Assembly: GCA_944392565.1 (NCBI GenBank)
Contig: CALXWX010000001.1
Span: 335,201 to 399,200 of the forward strand
From: an uncultured Alphaproteobacteria bacterium
Lineage (GTDB): Bacteria > Pseudomonadota > Alphaproteobacteria > Rs-D84
Direction: 5' to 3'
Length of the DNA stretch: 64,000 nt
In this document: piece after piece, positions 44,262-53,871 of the stretch
Position numbering within the stretch: position 1 is the stretch's first letter
Layout of the letters: each line of letters begins with the position of its first letter
The notes under the pieces: model-generated
What the model saw: only the letters and a program-made list of their open reading frames with translations
What the model was told of the DNA's origin: nothing
Databases searched by the model: none
Program-made: the position numbers and the translations under genes

Positions 44262-45617
44262 ATGCAGCGACAAAGTGGAAATTTTTTATTACAGGCGTTA
44301 TTGGCGCTGACGCTGATATTTTCGTTTATTCCATTTTTTGCTGGTCGCCTGGCGGCGCGCGATATGGATTCACAAATGTATGCAACCACACAAAAGGTCG
44401 ATGTTGCACAGACTGCGGCACGAATTTTTATTCGCAACCGCGCAAATGATTTGCCATATAATACAACGGTTGTGTCTGGGGATGCATTTTCCGATTTGCT
44501 GGAACCATATGGTTTGCCATTGGGGTTTATACCGCGTACCGCATTGGGTCAGGATATATCATTGGTTATAAATAAAACAGCGATGGCGGTAAATGCATAT
44601 TTACAGTTGTCTGGTGGCGATTTGTCCGATGTGCAAACGGCGGAACTGGCGCGCCGAATTGGTTTTTATGCGTCGATATCTGGTGATGATATATTGGTGG
44701 GTTTGGCATTGGATGCGGCGTATTCTGATGTTGTTCGTCGCAATGAAACAGATCTGGATAACAGTGCATTTTTAACAGATTTAGATATGGGGGGATTTAT
44801 ATTTGACAATGGTGGTGGTGTGTTTGCGCGTCGCGGTGAATTTGATACCGGTGAATTTAATACGCTTTCTGTTTTTGGAACAGAAGATGGACGCAATGTC
44901 CGTAATACAATTGATGTTTTGATGACAAATCGTGCGATATTTCAAAGTCCATTGGGTGAATCGGCATTGTCATTAACGCGTGGTTCGTTATATGTTGGGT
45001 CTGTAAACGCAAAAACAGTATCGCAGTTTGGTGATACAGGTAATTTTACATCAAATGTTGCGTCTGTATATGATTTTGCAATGACGGCGGGACGAACCAG
45101 TTTTTCGGGACCCCTGGAATGGAATGTTAATGGAAATATATTCAGTGAAAATATTAATTTCAGTATGGAACGTTTAGAAATCAGTTCTTATATTGACGCA
45201 ACCCGCGGTCAAGATGTTTATATTGACCCAGATGATTTGGAATACAGTTCACGCAGTGGCATCGAAACAGGTTCAATTATTGCATCAAATATAACCATGC
45301 GCGATCAAACATCTGACGCATTAAATAATGGCGAAACAGGTGCAATTATTCTGGATATACGATTGGCGGGTACATCAATGTTGCCAGATTTATTACTGGA
45401 TACAATCGATAATGGTGTATTTAAAATAATATCGAAGCCCAGTGCAAATGACAGCAAAACAGATGATTGTCGGGCGATAATTGCAGACCTGGGTGGCAGA
45501 TATAATCAAAAATCATTATCACAATATATTATATGCCAATATGTTTTCTGGCATCGATTGGAACAAAGAATTAATATAAAACAATGTTTGTTGGATGGGC
45601 GCAGTGATTGCATGTAA
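44262..45617 (+). CDS. Large prepilin-like protein 1 (PilV-like minor pilin or adhesin)
   Basis: The 451-residue protein begins with a short leader ending in Gly6 and a hydrophobic pilin-type helix (NFLLQALLALTLIFSFIPFF). The +5 residue is Gln instead of Glu. The C-terminal 350 residues are beta-rich with short repeated strands (NTLSVFGTEDGRNVRNTIDV, GSLYVGSVNAKTVSQFGDTG) reminiscent of phage-fibre or PilV bodies, and a cysteine-containing end. Shine-Dalgarno AGGAGGG precedes the ATG. It is first of three consecutive related genes; the next start overlaps its end by 23 bases. Confidence 0.72.
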   Translation: MQRQSGNFLLQALLALTLIFSFIPFFAGRLAARDMDSQMYATTQKVDVAQTAARIFIRNRANDLPYNTTVVSGDAFSDLLEPYGLPLGFIPRTALGQDISLVINKTAMAVNAYLQLSGGDLSDVQTAELARRIGFYASISGDDILVGLALDAAYSDVVRRNETDLDNSAFLTDLDMGGFIFDNGGGVFARRGEFDTGEFNTLSVFGTEDGRNVRNTIDVLMTNRAIFQSPLGESALSLTRGSLYVGSVNAKTVSQFGDTGNFTSNVASVYDFAMTAGRTSFSGPLEWNVNGNIFSENINFSMERLEISSYIDATRGQDVYIDPDDLEYSSRSGIETGSIIASNITMRDQTSDALNNGETGAIILDIRLAGTSMLPDLLLDTIDNGVFKIISKPSANDSKTDDCRAIIADLGGRYNQKSLSQYIICQYVFWHRLEQRINIKQCLLDGRSDCM

Positions 45618-46818
45618 AACAAATATTTTTAATGATAATTCACGCGGTGCCAGTATGACCGAAGTTTTACTGGCGATGGCGATTGTTGCAATGGCAACAC
45701 CGTTTTTATACAGTCAAATTTCTGATACAAACAATACACTGCGCGATATTTCGGCGGCAAATGAAATTATTTCATTGCGTGATACGGTTTTAAACTTTGT
45801 GCGATTAAACCAGGCAGATTGGCCTGATACCGCGCAAATTAAACTGGCAGATGCGGAACTGGACGAAATATCAGATATCCCAACTGCTGGATTTATTGAC
45901 AAGTATGTTGTAAACGGGGCAACAATCACAGATGTATATTTGGCGTTTGATATCGATGAAACAAATCTGCGTACGACCCAGATTGCGCGACATATTGGTG
46001 GTGATGCCGCGGTTGTTGGTGATGATGGCATTGCATATGGCGGGGCGTGGGCGGTTGCGGCGCCTGATTTTCATCCTGGGGATTTGATATACAGAATTTC
46101 CCGTAGTCTAGAAGGCGAAGATAAATCAAAATATTTGCATCGTACAGAAACAGGTGAAGAGAATTTGAATACAATGATGCGTGATTTAAATATGAATAAT
46201 AATCGCGTATATGATGTTGGTGGCGTATTTGGTAAATCTGCGGAAATAAAAAATGTTAATACGCAATTTATATCGGCGCCAAATATATCTGCGGATACAA
46301 TATATTTTTCAAATGGTGCGAATTTGGATGGTGAAAATGCGGTATTTGATTCTATGCGTGTGACTGGTGATATATCTGGATTTCGTAATATTTATGCTGA
46401 TACAATGAATGGTCGCACATATACAACAAATGGTCGAATAATAACAGATCGTGCAACGGTTGTAAATTCTGTAAATGTCGCAAATGATTTGGTATTAAAA
46501 TCAGATGCAACGCGTACAATCAGTGCATTTACCGGTGTATCTGCACATTCTGTTATAACATCGTTTTTATCCGCAGAAAATATAATTTTTTATGATAATT
46601 TTGGTTTAACAATATCTGGCGAATTATTAATGTCGACAACATCGCCCGTAAAGATTGGCAGTTGGACATTCCCATCATTAACACCGCCACGGTTTACAGA
46701 ATTACACTTGTCGCGTGCGACTGTACCATCGGCACCATCGGCAAATGAATTCAGTACAATAATGTCAGATGATTGGCAAACAGCACAACCAGCACAACCA
46801 ATTGGGGTTTTGCAATGA
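45595..46818 (+). CDS. Large prepilin-like protein 2
   Basis: The 407-residue protein has a prepilin cleavage site after Gly18 and a mature start ASMTEVLLAMAIVAMATPF, with Glu at +5. The body is beta-rich with repeated strands (MMRDLNMNNNRVYDVGGVFG, ISADTIYFSNGANLDG) like the shaft of PilV-type tip adhesins or tail fibres. It overlaps both neighbours (23 bases upstream, ATGA downstream), so the three are translated together. Function is inferred to be a surface-exposed minor pilin or adhesin. Confidence 0.72.
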   Translation: MGAVIACKTNIFNDNSRGASMTEVLLAMAIVAMATPFLYSQISDTNNTLRDISAANEIISLRDTVLNFVRLNQADWPDTAQIKLADAELDEISDIPTAGFIDKYVVNGATITDVYLAFDIDETNLRTTQIARHIGGDAAVVGDDGIAYGGAWAVAAPDFHPGDLIYRISRSLEGEDKSKYLHRTETGEENLNTMMRDLNMNNNRVYDVGGVFGKSAEIKNVNTQFISAPNISADTIYFSNGANLDGENAVFDSMRVTGDISGFRNIYADTMNGRTYTTNGRIITDRATVVNSVNVANDLVLKSDATRTISAFTGVSAHSVITSFLSAENIIFYDNFGLTISGELLMSTTSPVKIGSWTFPSLTPPRFTELHLSRATVPSAPSANEFSTIMSDDWQTAQPAQPIGVLQ

Positions 46819-48131
46819 CACGCGTTCACAGAATTTTTTCCACACAACACAATGAACAACATGGCAGCATGTTGGTTGAATTATTAATGACTGTTGCATT
46901 GGTTGCGATAATCATGCCGTTTATTTTCCGGTATCAGCAAAGTGCCATTACGCGTGCAGAAAATATTGCAATCGCGGATAACATGACAGAAATTCAAAGT
47001 GCGCTGGAACGCTATATATTGGATAATCGGGAACAGTTATTAAATACGGTTGGTCGAAATATTGTTCGTGTTAACATGGCGGATTTGGTTGAATATGGCG
47101 CATCTGTTGATTTAGCAGACAGTGATGAATATCAATTGCGCATTTTAAAATCAAATGATTTAAATGGTCGTGCCACATTACAGGGCATTGTTGTATTTTC
47201 ATCTGATGAAATCAGTCCAATGCGTACGCGTGAAATTGTTGCATTAGGGGGCGATTCCATGGGCTTTATCGAAGGTAATCGTGCATACGGCACATTTGGT
47301 GCATGGCGTGCGAATACCCTGGATATGGGCATTGATACCACAGGCGGAATTGTTGAATTAACAGATGTAAATCGTGATAATGCACTGTATTTGTGGCGTG
47401 TTCCATCAGACAATGCGTCTGACGCAATGATGCTGTCCAGATTAAATTTGGGTGGACACGATATAACAAATACATCTTTCTTTAACGCATATTCTGCACA
47501 GTTTGATGAAACATTAACATTGGGTGTTGGTGTGGCATCTAATTTAATATTTCAAAACCGAACGACATTGGATAATATTTTCCAGGCAACAAATGCAACT
47601 GTTTCCGGCATATTGTCGTCAGATTCCCGCACGATGGAGGTTGCCGGAAATTTCACATTGGCAGATACCGGAAAATTTACCAGTTTTACCACCGGTGATT
47701 TGTATGCATCAAATATGACACTGGGGGGATTGTCTGTGTCGTCTGATTTAGATGGTCCGGCAATATTAACAGTTAACAAGTCTATTGACATGACCGGTGG
47801 AAACATTGACGCAATGTATGTAACCGTTGGTTTTGCTGGGTCTATTACACCGCGTCTGGTTGTTTATGACAGAATCGAAGATTCAACAAATTCTAATTAT
47901 TTTTGGGATTTAGATTATGGAATCGCAAATATGGCAGATGTTTCATTACAGGAACTTAATCGTATGGCAACAGACATTGCATATATTGAACCGGCGGGTG
48001 ATACAGAAACTGGTCGAATATTTAATATGGTATCTGCGAATAAAAACGCAACTGCGTCTGATTACATGAATGCGATAACAGAAATGCAAGATGCTGTTCG
48101 TAAAAAATATCAACGGTTGAATTTGGAATAA
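46815..48131 (+). CDS. Large prepilin-like protein 3
   Basis: The 438-residue protein is the third of the set. Gly17 precedes a mature start SMLVELLMTVALVAIIMPF with Glu at +5. The body carries the same kind of beta repeats (LNLGGHDITNTSFFNAYSAQ, TTGDLYASNMTLGGLSVSSD). The ATG at 46815 overlaps the stop of gene 2 as ATGA with GGGG seven bases upstream; a longer frame from 46773 is possible but unlikely. The zinc-ribbon gene follows 8 bases later. Confidence 0.72.
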   Translation: MTRVHRIFSTQHNEQHGSMLVELLMTVALVAIIMPFIFRYQQSAITRAENIAIADNMTEIQSALERYILDNREQLLNTVGRNIVRVNMADLVEYGASVDLADSDEYQLRILKSNDLNGRATLQGIVVFSSDEISPMRTREIVALGGDSMGFIEGNRAYGTFGAWRANTLDMGIDTTGGIVELTDVNRDNALYLWRVPSDNASDAMMLSRLNLGGHDITNTSFFNAYSAQFDETLTLGVGVASNLIFQNRTTLDNIFQATNATVSGILSSDSRTMEVAGNFTLADTGKFTSFTTGDLYASNMTLGGLSVSSDLDGPAILTVNKSIDMTGGNIDAMYVTVGFAGSITPRLVVYDRIEDSTNSNYFWDLDYGIANMADVSLQELNRMATDIAYIEPAGDTETGRIFNMVSANKNATASDYMNAITEMQDAVRKKYQRLNLE

Positions 48132-48139
48132 AATGTGCT

Positions 48140-48661
48140 ATGAATCATCGTATGAAAACAACATGTGATTTTTGTAAAACAGAATATACAATTGACGGGG
48201 TGCCAAACGCGCCGGTAAAGTGTGCGGTATGTGGCAATACATGGGTTGTACCACGCGCCCCGCGTACACGACCATGGTTGGTGTTTATTGCGGCATTATG
48301 TGCATTATTGGCGGCAATTGTTTTTGCAGTTGCGGTAATCGCGCAAAATAAAATAACAGAAATTCGTGAAAATCCATTGATTGCCGAAATTGGTGAAATT
48401 ACAACAATGACAGATGAAAATGGAATTATGCACTTTGTTGTAAATGGTCGTATTGTAAATCGTTCTGACCAGATTTATGGTGTGCCTGGATTGATTGTCG
48501 AATCATATGAACATGACGGCGATGTTGTTGATCGTCAACATTTTATGCCGCCTGCAACATTGCTGGATGCGGGTGCGTCGGTTGACTTTACACATGTGCT
48601 GTCTGTACCTGTGGCGGGTGTTGAAAAAATATCAGTAAAACTGGAAAACGGTGGGAAATAA
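48140..48661 (+). CDS. Zinc-ribbon (MJ0042-type) membrane protein with DUF3426-like domain
   Basis: The 173-residue protein has a two-pair cysteine ribbon (CDFCKTEYTIDG then CAVCGNTWVVP), one membrane helix (about residues 47-68) and a periplasmic domain of the FxLYD/DUF3426 type (MHFVVNGRIVNRSDQIYGVP). In alphaproteobacteria this architecture is common but functionally undefined. An in-frame ATG at 48152 is an alternative start. Co-transcription with the prepilins is likely from the 8-base gap. Confidence 0.78.
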   Translation: MNHRMKTTCDFCKTEYTIDGVPNAPVKCAVCGNTWVVPRAPRTRPWLVFIAALCALLAAIVFAVAVIAQNKITEIRENPLIAEIGEITTMTDENGIMHFVVNGRIVNRSDQIYGVPGLIVESYEHDGDVVDRQHFMPPATLLDAGASVDFTHVLSVPVAGVEKISVKLENGGK

Positions 48662-48663
48662 AA

Positions 48664-49146
48664 ATGAAGAATTTATTAATCGCATTTTTTGCAATATTTA
48701 TAACATTGCCTGTATTTTGTGCAGATGCCCCATCTGGTGATGATACCCCAATGCCCCAGCCTCGGGTCAGTCTTTTTTCAACCAGCACAGATTGGGAAGG
48801 TTTAACCGGTCTGCGTTATTCTGAATATCGTGGGGAATTTATTCCATCGTCTAATATTGTTGGTCGTGGATTGGTGTTGTATTACTTGGATGGATTCCCA
48901 TGCTATGGTCTGGGCGAAGGGGTACGCATTTGGATTGGTCCAAATAATAAACACGATGGTGAATTGCGGATTGCGTGCCTGTATGCACCAACAGAGATTA
49001 AGTTTACATGGCGTAATGCCGCCCGTGATGCAGACCAGGCACAAAGTACGGGTATCTTGACATGCCCGGTTGACGGTGATGGTCGCGATTTAACAATTGA
49101 ATTATCCAAATGTGAAAAGGGACCCAATTGGGACGAATATAAATAA
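48664..49146 (+). CDS. Small secreted protein of unknown function
   Basis: The 160-residue protein has a clear signal peptide (cleavage near VFCAD), a proline-rich start of the mature part, and four later cysteines (FPCYG, RIACLY, LTCPV, SKCEK) that could form two disulfides. No known family is recognised. It starts 2 bases after the zinc-ribbon gene and touches the rluD start, so it is in the same operon. A role with the pilins is only suggested by location. Confidence 0.7.
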   Translation: MKNLLIAFFAIFITLPVFCADAPSGDDTPMPQPRVSLFSTSTDWEGLTGLRYSEYRGEFIPSSNIVGRGLVLYYLDGFPCYGLGEGVRIWIGPNNKHDGELRIACLYAPTEIKFTWRNAARDADQAQSTGILTCPVDGDGRDLTIELSKCEKGPNWDEYK

Positions 49147-50105
49147 TGACCACGAAATACGAATTTATTGTACCTGATACAAATGTTGGCATGCGTTTGG
49201 ACCGGTTTTTATCTGAACAAATGCCAGATTTTTCACGCAGTGAAATTCAACGCGCCGTGGTTTTGGTAAATGGGGCAACTGCAAAATTTTCGTATCGCAC
49301 GCGTGCGGGCGATAAAATATTGGTTGATATGCCGACCAAGAAAACAGATATTGCGTCCGAAAATATATCGTCTGATTTTGAACTGGATATTTTATACGAA
49401 GACGATGATATCATTGTTATAAACAAACCGCGTGGTGTTGTTATGTACCCATCGGCGGGGAACAAGACCGGTACATTGGTTCAAAACATCCTGGGACATA
49501 CACATTTATCTGCGCTGGGTGGGGATGTGCGCCCGGGTGTTGTTCATCGTTTGGACAAAGATACCAGTGGCGCAATGGTGTTCGCAAAATCAGACGCGGC
49601 ATTTCGTGGATTGGTAAAAATATTTTCGGCGCATGATTTAACGCGTAAATATATTGCGTTTGTATGGGGCGTGCCAAATTGGGATGGGGCGGACATTACT
49701 GGGAACATCGCGCGATCATCGCGCAATCGCCAGAAAATGACAATGGTAAAAACAGGGGGCAAGCCGGCACACACAATCGTGAATGTCGCAGACGCATGGA
49801 TCCGCGCAGGTGTGTCGATGTTTCGGTGTACATTAATGACGGGACGCACACATCAAATTCGTGTACATTTATCGGCACATGGATTTCCGGTATTGTGCGA
49901 TCCAATATACGGGCGCGGCATGGCGCGCCTGGGCAGTGTGAAAAATCCAGAATTACTGGATTTTATAAAAACACATGATGGTCAAATGCTGCATGCGGAA
50001 ATTCTGGATTTTACGCACCCGGTCAGTGGTGAAAAAATGCATTTTCGTGCGCCGATGCCGTCTGACATGTTGGAACTGCGCGCCATATTGGATGAAATTG
50101 GATAA
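49146..50105 (+). CDS. rluD: 23S rRNA pseudouridine synthase, RluD type
   Basis: RluD modifies helix 69 of 23S rRNA (1911/1915/1917). The 319-residue protein has an S4 domain (MRLDRFLSEQMPDFSRSEIQ) and the catalytic motif HRLDKDTSGAMVFAK, then RTHQIRVHLSAHGFPVLCDP. S4 plus this core favours RluD over RluC, but the two are hard to separate without alignment. It shares one base with the preceding secreted protein gene and ends at a terminator. Confidence 0.92.
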   Translation: MTTKYEFIVPDTNVGMRLDRFLSEQMPDFSRSEIQRAVVLVNGATAKFSYRTRAGDKILVDMPTKKTDIASENISSDFELDILYEDDDIIVINKPRGVVMYPSAGNKTGTLVQNILGHTHLSALGGDVRPGVVHRLDKDTSGAMVFAKSDAAFRGLVKIFSAHDLTRKYIAFVWGVPNWDGADITGNIARSSRNRQKMTMVKTGGKPAHTIVNVADAWIRAGVSMFRCTLMTGRTHQIRVHLSAHGFPVLCDPIYGRGMARLGSVKNPELLDFIKTHDGQMLHAEILDFTHPVSGEKMHFRAPMPSDMLELRAILDEIG

Positions 50106-50137
50106 AAAATCGGGCAAGTTCAGCCCGATTTTTTTTG
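50104..50137 (+). terminator. Terminator after rluD
   Basis: The hairpin AATCGGGC-AAGTTCA-GCCCGATT is followed by eight T. It ends the prepilin-to-rluD operon. Confidence 0.9.
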
Positions 50138-50224
50138 TAAAATAATCAGTATATTTAGCATATTTTTCTTTATCAAATGATGAAATTATGTTATACTTAA
50201 AGCAATAAATATGGAGTGAGTCTA

Positions 50225-53200
50225 ATGAATTTTCTGAAAAAAACAGTTGGATTTATGGCGGTTTTCTGCGCAATACCGGCGGCGATTGCATTAACAGCGC
50301 GCCCCAGTGTTGTTGGCACGGCGTCATCGCGTTTGCCGACAATGACGGCATACATAAATGCGGTATCGGGTGCGACATCATCGTCATCAACATCAAATTT
50401 ATTAGACAATGTTGAATGTATCGACGCATACACATCATGCTTAAAGGGCGCAGATGTTTGTGGCGCAAATTTCGAAGAATGCACGAACAAGGTTTTATTC
50501 CACGCAAAAATGCCAATGTGTTTAAGTACTTTGGCACAATGCACGGCGTCTGGTGTTAATGCATTGTTTGGTACATCATCAACAACCGCATTGTCAAATG
50601 TTGCATCCAGAAACCAGCATGATGAGGTTACAGACTATACATACCCAACAGACGGCAGTGTTCTGGGGCAAATGATAACAGGCGCGGCAATTGCGAATAT
50701 GTATGACACCAGTGATTGTATACGCCGTTATACATCGTGTCTGCAACGCGATAATGTTTGCGGTGCAGAATTTGAATTATGTACAACGAATACAGAATTC
50801 AGAAAACAAATGGTTTTGTGTGGTTCCACATTGGCGCGTTGCCAGTCTGATGGAAAAATTGAACTGTTTGGATCAACATCAACCACGGCGAATCCGGCAT
50901 CTGACAGTCGTGTTGGTATTTTAATTGCCGAAGGGGCGGCATTGGCGGCGGTGAACGCTGTATCCACATGTTACAAGGTTGTTGACCAATGCATTTTAAA
51001 CGCATGTGCGGCAAACCCATATAAATGTATTGCTGATTCATCGGAACAGGCGGTTGCATTGGTCGATGCAATAAACGCCGGCGTATTGGCAGATACAACA
51101 ACAAGTGTATTAATGTCTGTTTCCGAAACGGTCAGCAATTCATCTGTTCGTTCATATATCAGAAATTCGTGCCTGGATACAATTGGCGGCAATAAATATT
51201 GCTATGCGACATTCTTGGGTAATGGCATGATGCCATCTTCATCACAGTTAAGTGATGCCGACAACCAAGAAGATGTCTTTGCCGAAGCGTATTCATCGCG
51301 CATGAATGATTCAATGCGTGCCAGATTAAATGATTTAATCGAAGATTTTGACACCGATGCCAAAGAAAAATGTTCTGAAACATTGTCATCATGCGTAATG
51401 CGTGTTTGTGGTGGCGGCAACGGTGCGGCGTGTTATTCATTAGTATACGGCAGTAATGATAAATCCATTAACAACGATGCGGTTTATGATGAAATTAAAA
51501 CAGGTTGTTCGGCAATTGTTAATACCGATCCATATTGCCAATATGCGGCACAAAACCCAACCAGTACTGGTACATACACATATACATATAACCAGGCGGA
51601 TGCATTTACCACATTATTCCCAGAATATGATGATAATGGTACTGATCCAATTGGTGTAATCGCATCATTGAATGCGTCATTGGCAACCAGTTACAGCGAT
51701 GCCGCAATTGCACAAATGCGCACACAATGTGAAAATGTCGCGAAAAGTTGCGTGAAATCCATGTGCGGTGATGAATATGTAAATTGCTATCGTAATCGTA
51801 CCGATATTTATTCATCGCTGACCAATACAGGTACATCGTCATTTGATAAAAGTATGAACAAAGTCGGTGGTGTTCTGGATTATACAATTGTCCTGGGGTT
51901 ATGCCTGGATACGGTCAAGGGTGCATCTGTATGCCAAGAACACCTGGCGATTGAAACAGCCAAGATGAAATTGAATAACAGTCAAACATCTGCATGGGGC
52001 GACAGCAGCATTACCAGCGTGCGTTCTGGCTGGTTGGATGCCGGTCGTGCGACCGAGTTATCTGGCGTCGAAGGTGATGTCCAGGCAACTGATGCCGATG
52101 GCAATCTGATGTGTACCGCATCAGATGGAACACAGGGTATTTGCAATACTGTTGGAACGGGTGGTGTAATATATGATACGCCAATATATGTTTCGTATTC
52201 AACATATGCACAAAATCAGGCGGCTGAAACAATGTTCCGCAGTTTGGTGTACGACATTGAAAAAGAAGCCCAGGCGATTTACAACAGTAAATTGACCCAA
52301 GAACAAAATATGTGCTTGGCATCAAATGCGGGCGGCATAATTGCACGCAACGATACAGGCAGCACATTCATGTGGTCAAAGTTAAGAAATAACAGAAAAG
52401 TTCCAGATGATTACACAGTCATGGGATTGGAACGCAATGACTTTGTCGCCAGCAATGATTTATATGGATCATTCTGCACGGTAAAGATTACAATCCAATC
52501 CGATGATCCAGATATCAGAAATGCGATGAATGGCGCAGATTGGGCAACAACATACTTTGCCGTTGGCGATACATTCACCTGTGGCAGCTGGATACCATCT
52601 GACGAGCTAGAGGCAATTGCAAATTCTGTTGCCGATGAACAAACCGCGGATAAAGCCGCCAGCCAACGCCGCACCCGCACATGGTTGGGTGTATTGGGTG
52701 GTGTCGCCGGTGCGATTGGTGGTGCATACCTGGGTCAGGGCATTAATGATGGCTCTATCCTGGGCGGGTTAACGGGCAAGAAAGATTCTTCTAATACAAA
52801 AACATCTGCACTAGCCAGGATCAATGCAATTGAACGGATTATTAGCAATCCAACTGTTTACGGGAATGAAATAGCATCTGTTACAAGTTACATGAGTTCA
52901 TTGGAAAACGAAGCAAAGTCTTTGGGTGTTATAGATGCAACTATTACAGGTGCAAGCACAGCAGTATCAAAATGGTCAACGGAATATGACAATACACATG
53001 ATGCAAATGGCAATATTAAAAAGGAAGATGGTAAAAATGTAGATACAGCAGCCTACGATAATGCTGTTACAACTGCAACCACACAATTGAATGCATTGAA
53101 AACAGCAATTAACAATACAGATGGTAAATCTGATTCTGATAACAAGAATTCATGGATTGCCCCAACTGTTGGTGCGGTTGTAACGGGTGCGGCGGGCGCA

Positions 53201-53368
53201 ACAATATTGACATTGGCAACACGTGATATCCAGAATGCAAATCTGTCTGCGGAACAGAAACAGATATATGAAGACTGGATGAACAATGTCGGCAGCCACC
53301 TGAAATGCTATATCGGTGCTGATGAAGCCGGCGAATATGGCGACATAATCAGCGTCAGCATGGAATAA
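50225..53368 (+). CDS. Large secreted cysteine-repeat protein of unknown function
   Basis: The 1047-residue protein has a signal peptide (hydrophobic core about residues 8-22). Two tandem modules follow with six cysteines each at 65, 72, 79, 86, 99, 106 and 165, 172, 179, 186, 199, 206, an exact 100-residue period. The shared core is YTSCL...VCGAxFExC. More C-x6-C-type blocks follow (CYKVVDQCI, CSETLSSCVMRVCG, CENVAKSCVKSMCG). The C-terminal third has a glycine-rich hydrophobic hairpin (VLGGVAGAIGGAYLGQG), a helical stretch and a second hydrophobic segment, so it may be membrane-anchored. ATG 50225 follows GGAG at 8 bases. Confidence 0.75.
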   Translation: MNFLKKTVGFMAVFCAIPAAIALTARPSVVGTASSRLPTMTAYINAVSGATSSSSTSNLLDNVECIDAYTSCLKGADVCGANFEECTNKVLFHAKMPMCLSTLAQCTASGVNALFGTSSTTALSNVASRNQHDEVTDYTYPTDGSVLGQMITGAAIANMYDTSDCIRRYTSCLQRDNVCGAEFELCTTNTEFRKQMVLCGSTLARCQSDGKIELFGSTSTTANPASDSRVGILIAEGAALAAVNAVSTCYKVVDQCILNACAANPYKCIADSSEQAVALVDAINAGVLADTTTSVLMSVSETVSNSSVRSYIRNSCLDTIGGNKYCYATFLGNGMMPSSSQLSDADNQEDVFAEAYSSRMNDSMRARLNDLIEDFDTDAKEKCSETLSSCVMRVCGGGNGAACYSLVYGSNDKSINNDAVYDEIKTGCSAIVNTDPYCQYAAQNPTSTGTYTYTYNQADAFTTLFPEYDDNGTDPIGVIASLNASLATSYSDAAIAQMRTQCENVAKSCVKSMCGDEYVNCYRNRTDIYSSLTNTGTSSFDKSMNKVGGVLDYTIVLGLCLDTVKGASVCQEHLAIETAKMKLNNSQTSAWGDSSITSVRSGWLDAGRATELSGVEGDVQATDADGNLMCTASDGTQGICNTVGTGGVIYDTPIYVSYSTYAQNQAAETMFRSLVYDIEKEAQAIYNSKLTQEQNMCLASNAGGIIARNDTGSTFMWSKLRNNRKVPDDYTVMGLERNDFVASNDLYGSFCTVKITIQSDDPDIRNAMNGADWATTYFAVGDTFTCGSWIPSDELEAIANSVADEQTADKAASQRRTRTWLGVLGGVAGAIGGAYLGQGINDGSILGGLTGKKDSSNTKTSALARINAIERIISNPTVYGNEIASVTSYMSSLENEAKSLGVIDATITGASTAVSKWSTEYDNTHDANGNIKKEDGKNVDTAAYDNAVTTATTQLNALKTAINNTDGKSDSDNKNSWIAPTVGAVVTGAAGATILTLATRDIQNANLSAEQKQIYEDWMNNVGSHLKCYIGADEAGEYGDIISVSME

Positions 53369-53394
53369 AAAACGGGGCATCGCCCCGTTTTTTC
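53366..53394 (+). terminator. Terminator after the cysteine-repeat gene
   Basis: The hairpin AACGGGGC-ATC-GCCCCGTT is followed by TTTT. Confidence 0.85.
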
Positions 53395-53395
53395 A

Positions 53396-53443
53396 AAGTG
53401 CAAAGTTCAGAGTGCAAAGTTTAAAGTGCAGAGTGTAAAGTGC
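53396..53443. repeat. Degenerate tandem repeat (AAAGTGCA/AAAGTTCA units)
   Basis: About five short units of the form (A/G)AGTGCAAAG sit in tandem. An inverted cluster of the same units lies at 57220-57243. The two clusters bracket the genes at 53872-56686. No coding content. Confidence 0.6.
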
Positions 53444-53510
53444 AATTGTTGTCCGCGCCAACGGCGCGAACTGCTTTCGTGTATCATCCCGCCCAACATA
53501 CACTTTCTCT

Positions 53511-53770
53511 TGTCATTGCGCCCCCCCTTGTCATGCGCGGCGCAGCGAAGCAATCCAGTAAATAATGTCGTCGCGTATGCGACACATATCGCATTCACTG
53601 GATCGCCAGGGGCGCACTGCTCCCCCGCGATGATAAAAAGCACCGTGCCAAGTTCCCCTCCGTTGGAGGGGTGCCGCGCAGCGGCGGGGTGGTCAGAGAA
53701 GCCAAGACAGTATTACCACCATGTCCCATAGATCGCCAGGGGCGCACCGCTCTCCCCCCTCGTAATGACA
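53511..53770. repeat. Composite spacer of palindromic repeats (family A and others)
   Basis: One direct copy of the TCATTGCG ... GCAATCCAGT element starts at 53512. Two inverted, diverged copies lie at 53596-53634 and 53731-53770, sharing GATCGCCAGGGGCGCAC. Between them are two hairpins, CCCCTCC-GTT-GGAGGGG (53655-53671) and GCCGC-GCA-GCGGC (53673-53685). The spacer between 53395 and 53871 holds no convincing gene. Confidence 0.7.
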
Positions 53771-53871
53771 AGGGACCAGAGTGCAGAGTACTGTGTCGCT
53801 GCGTGACGAAAAACAAATTTTTATCTTTTCACTGTTGAATTTTTGTGTTAAAATTAATCCTAAGAGAGAAT

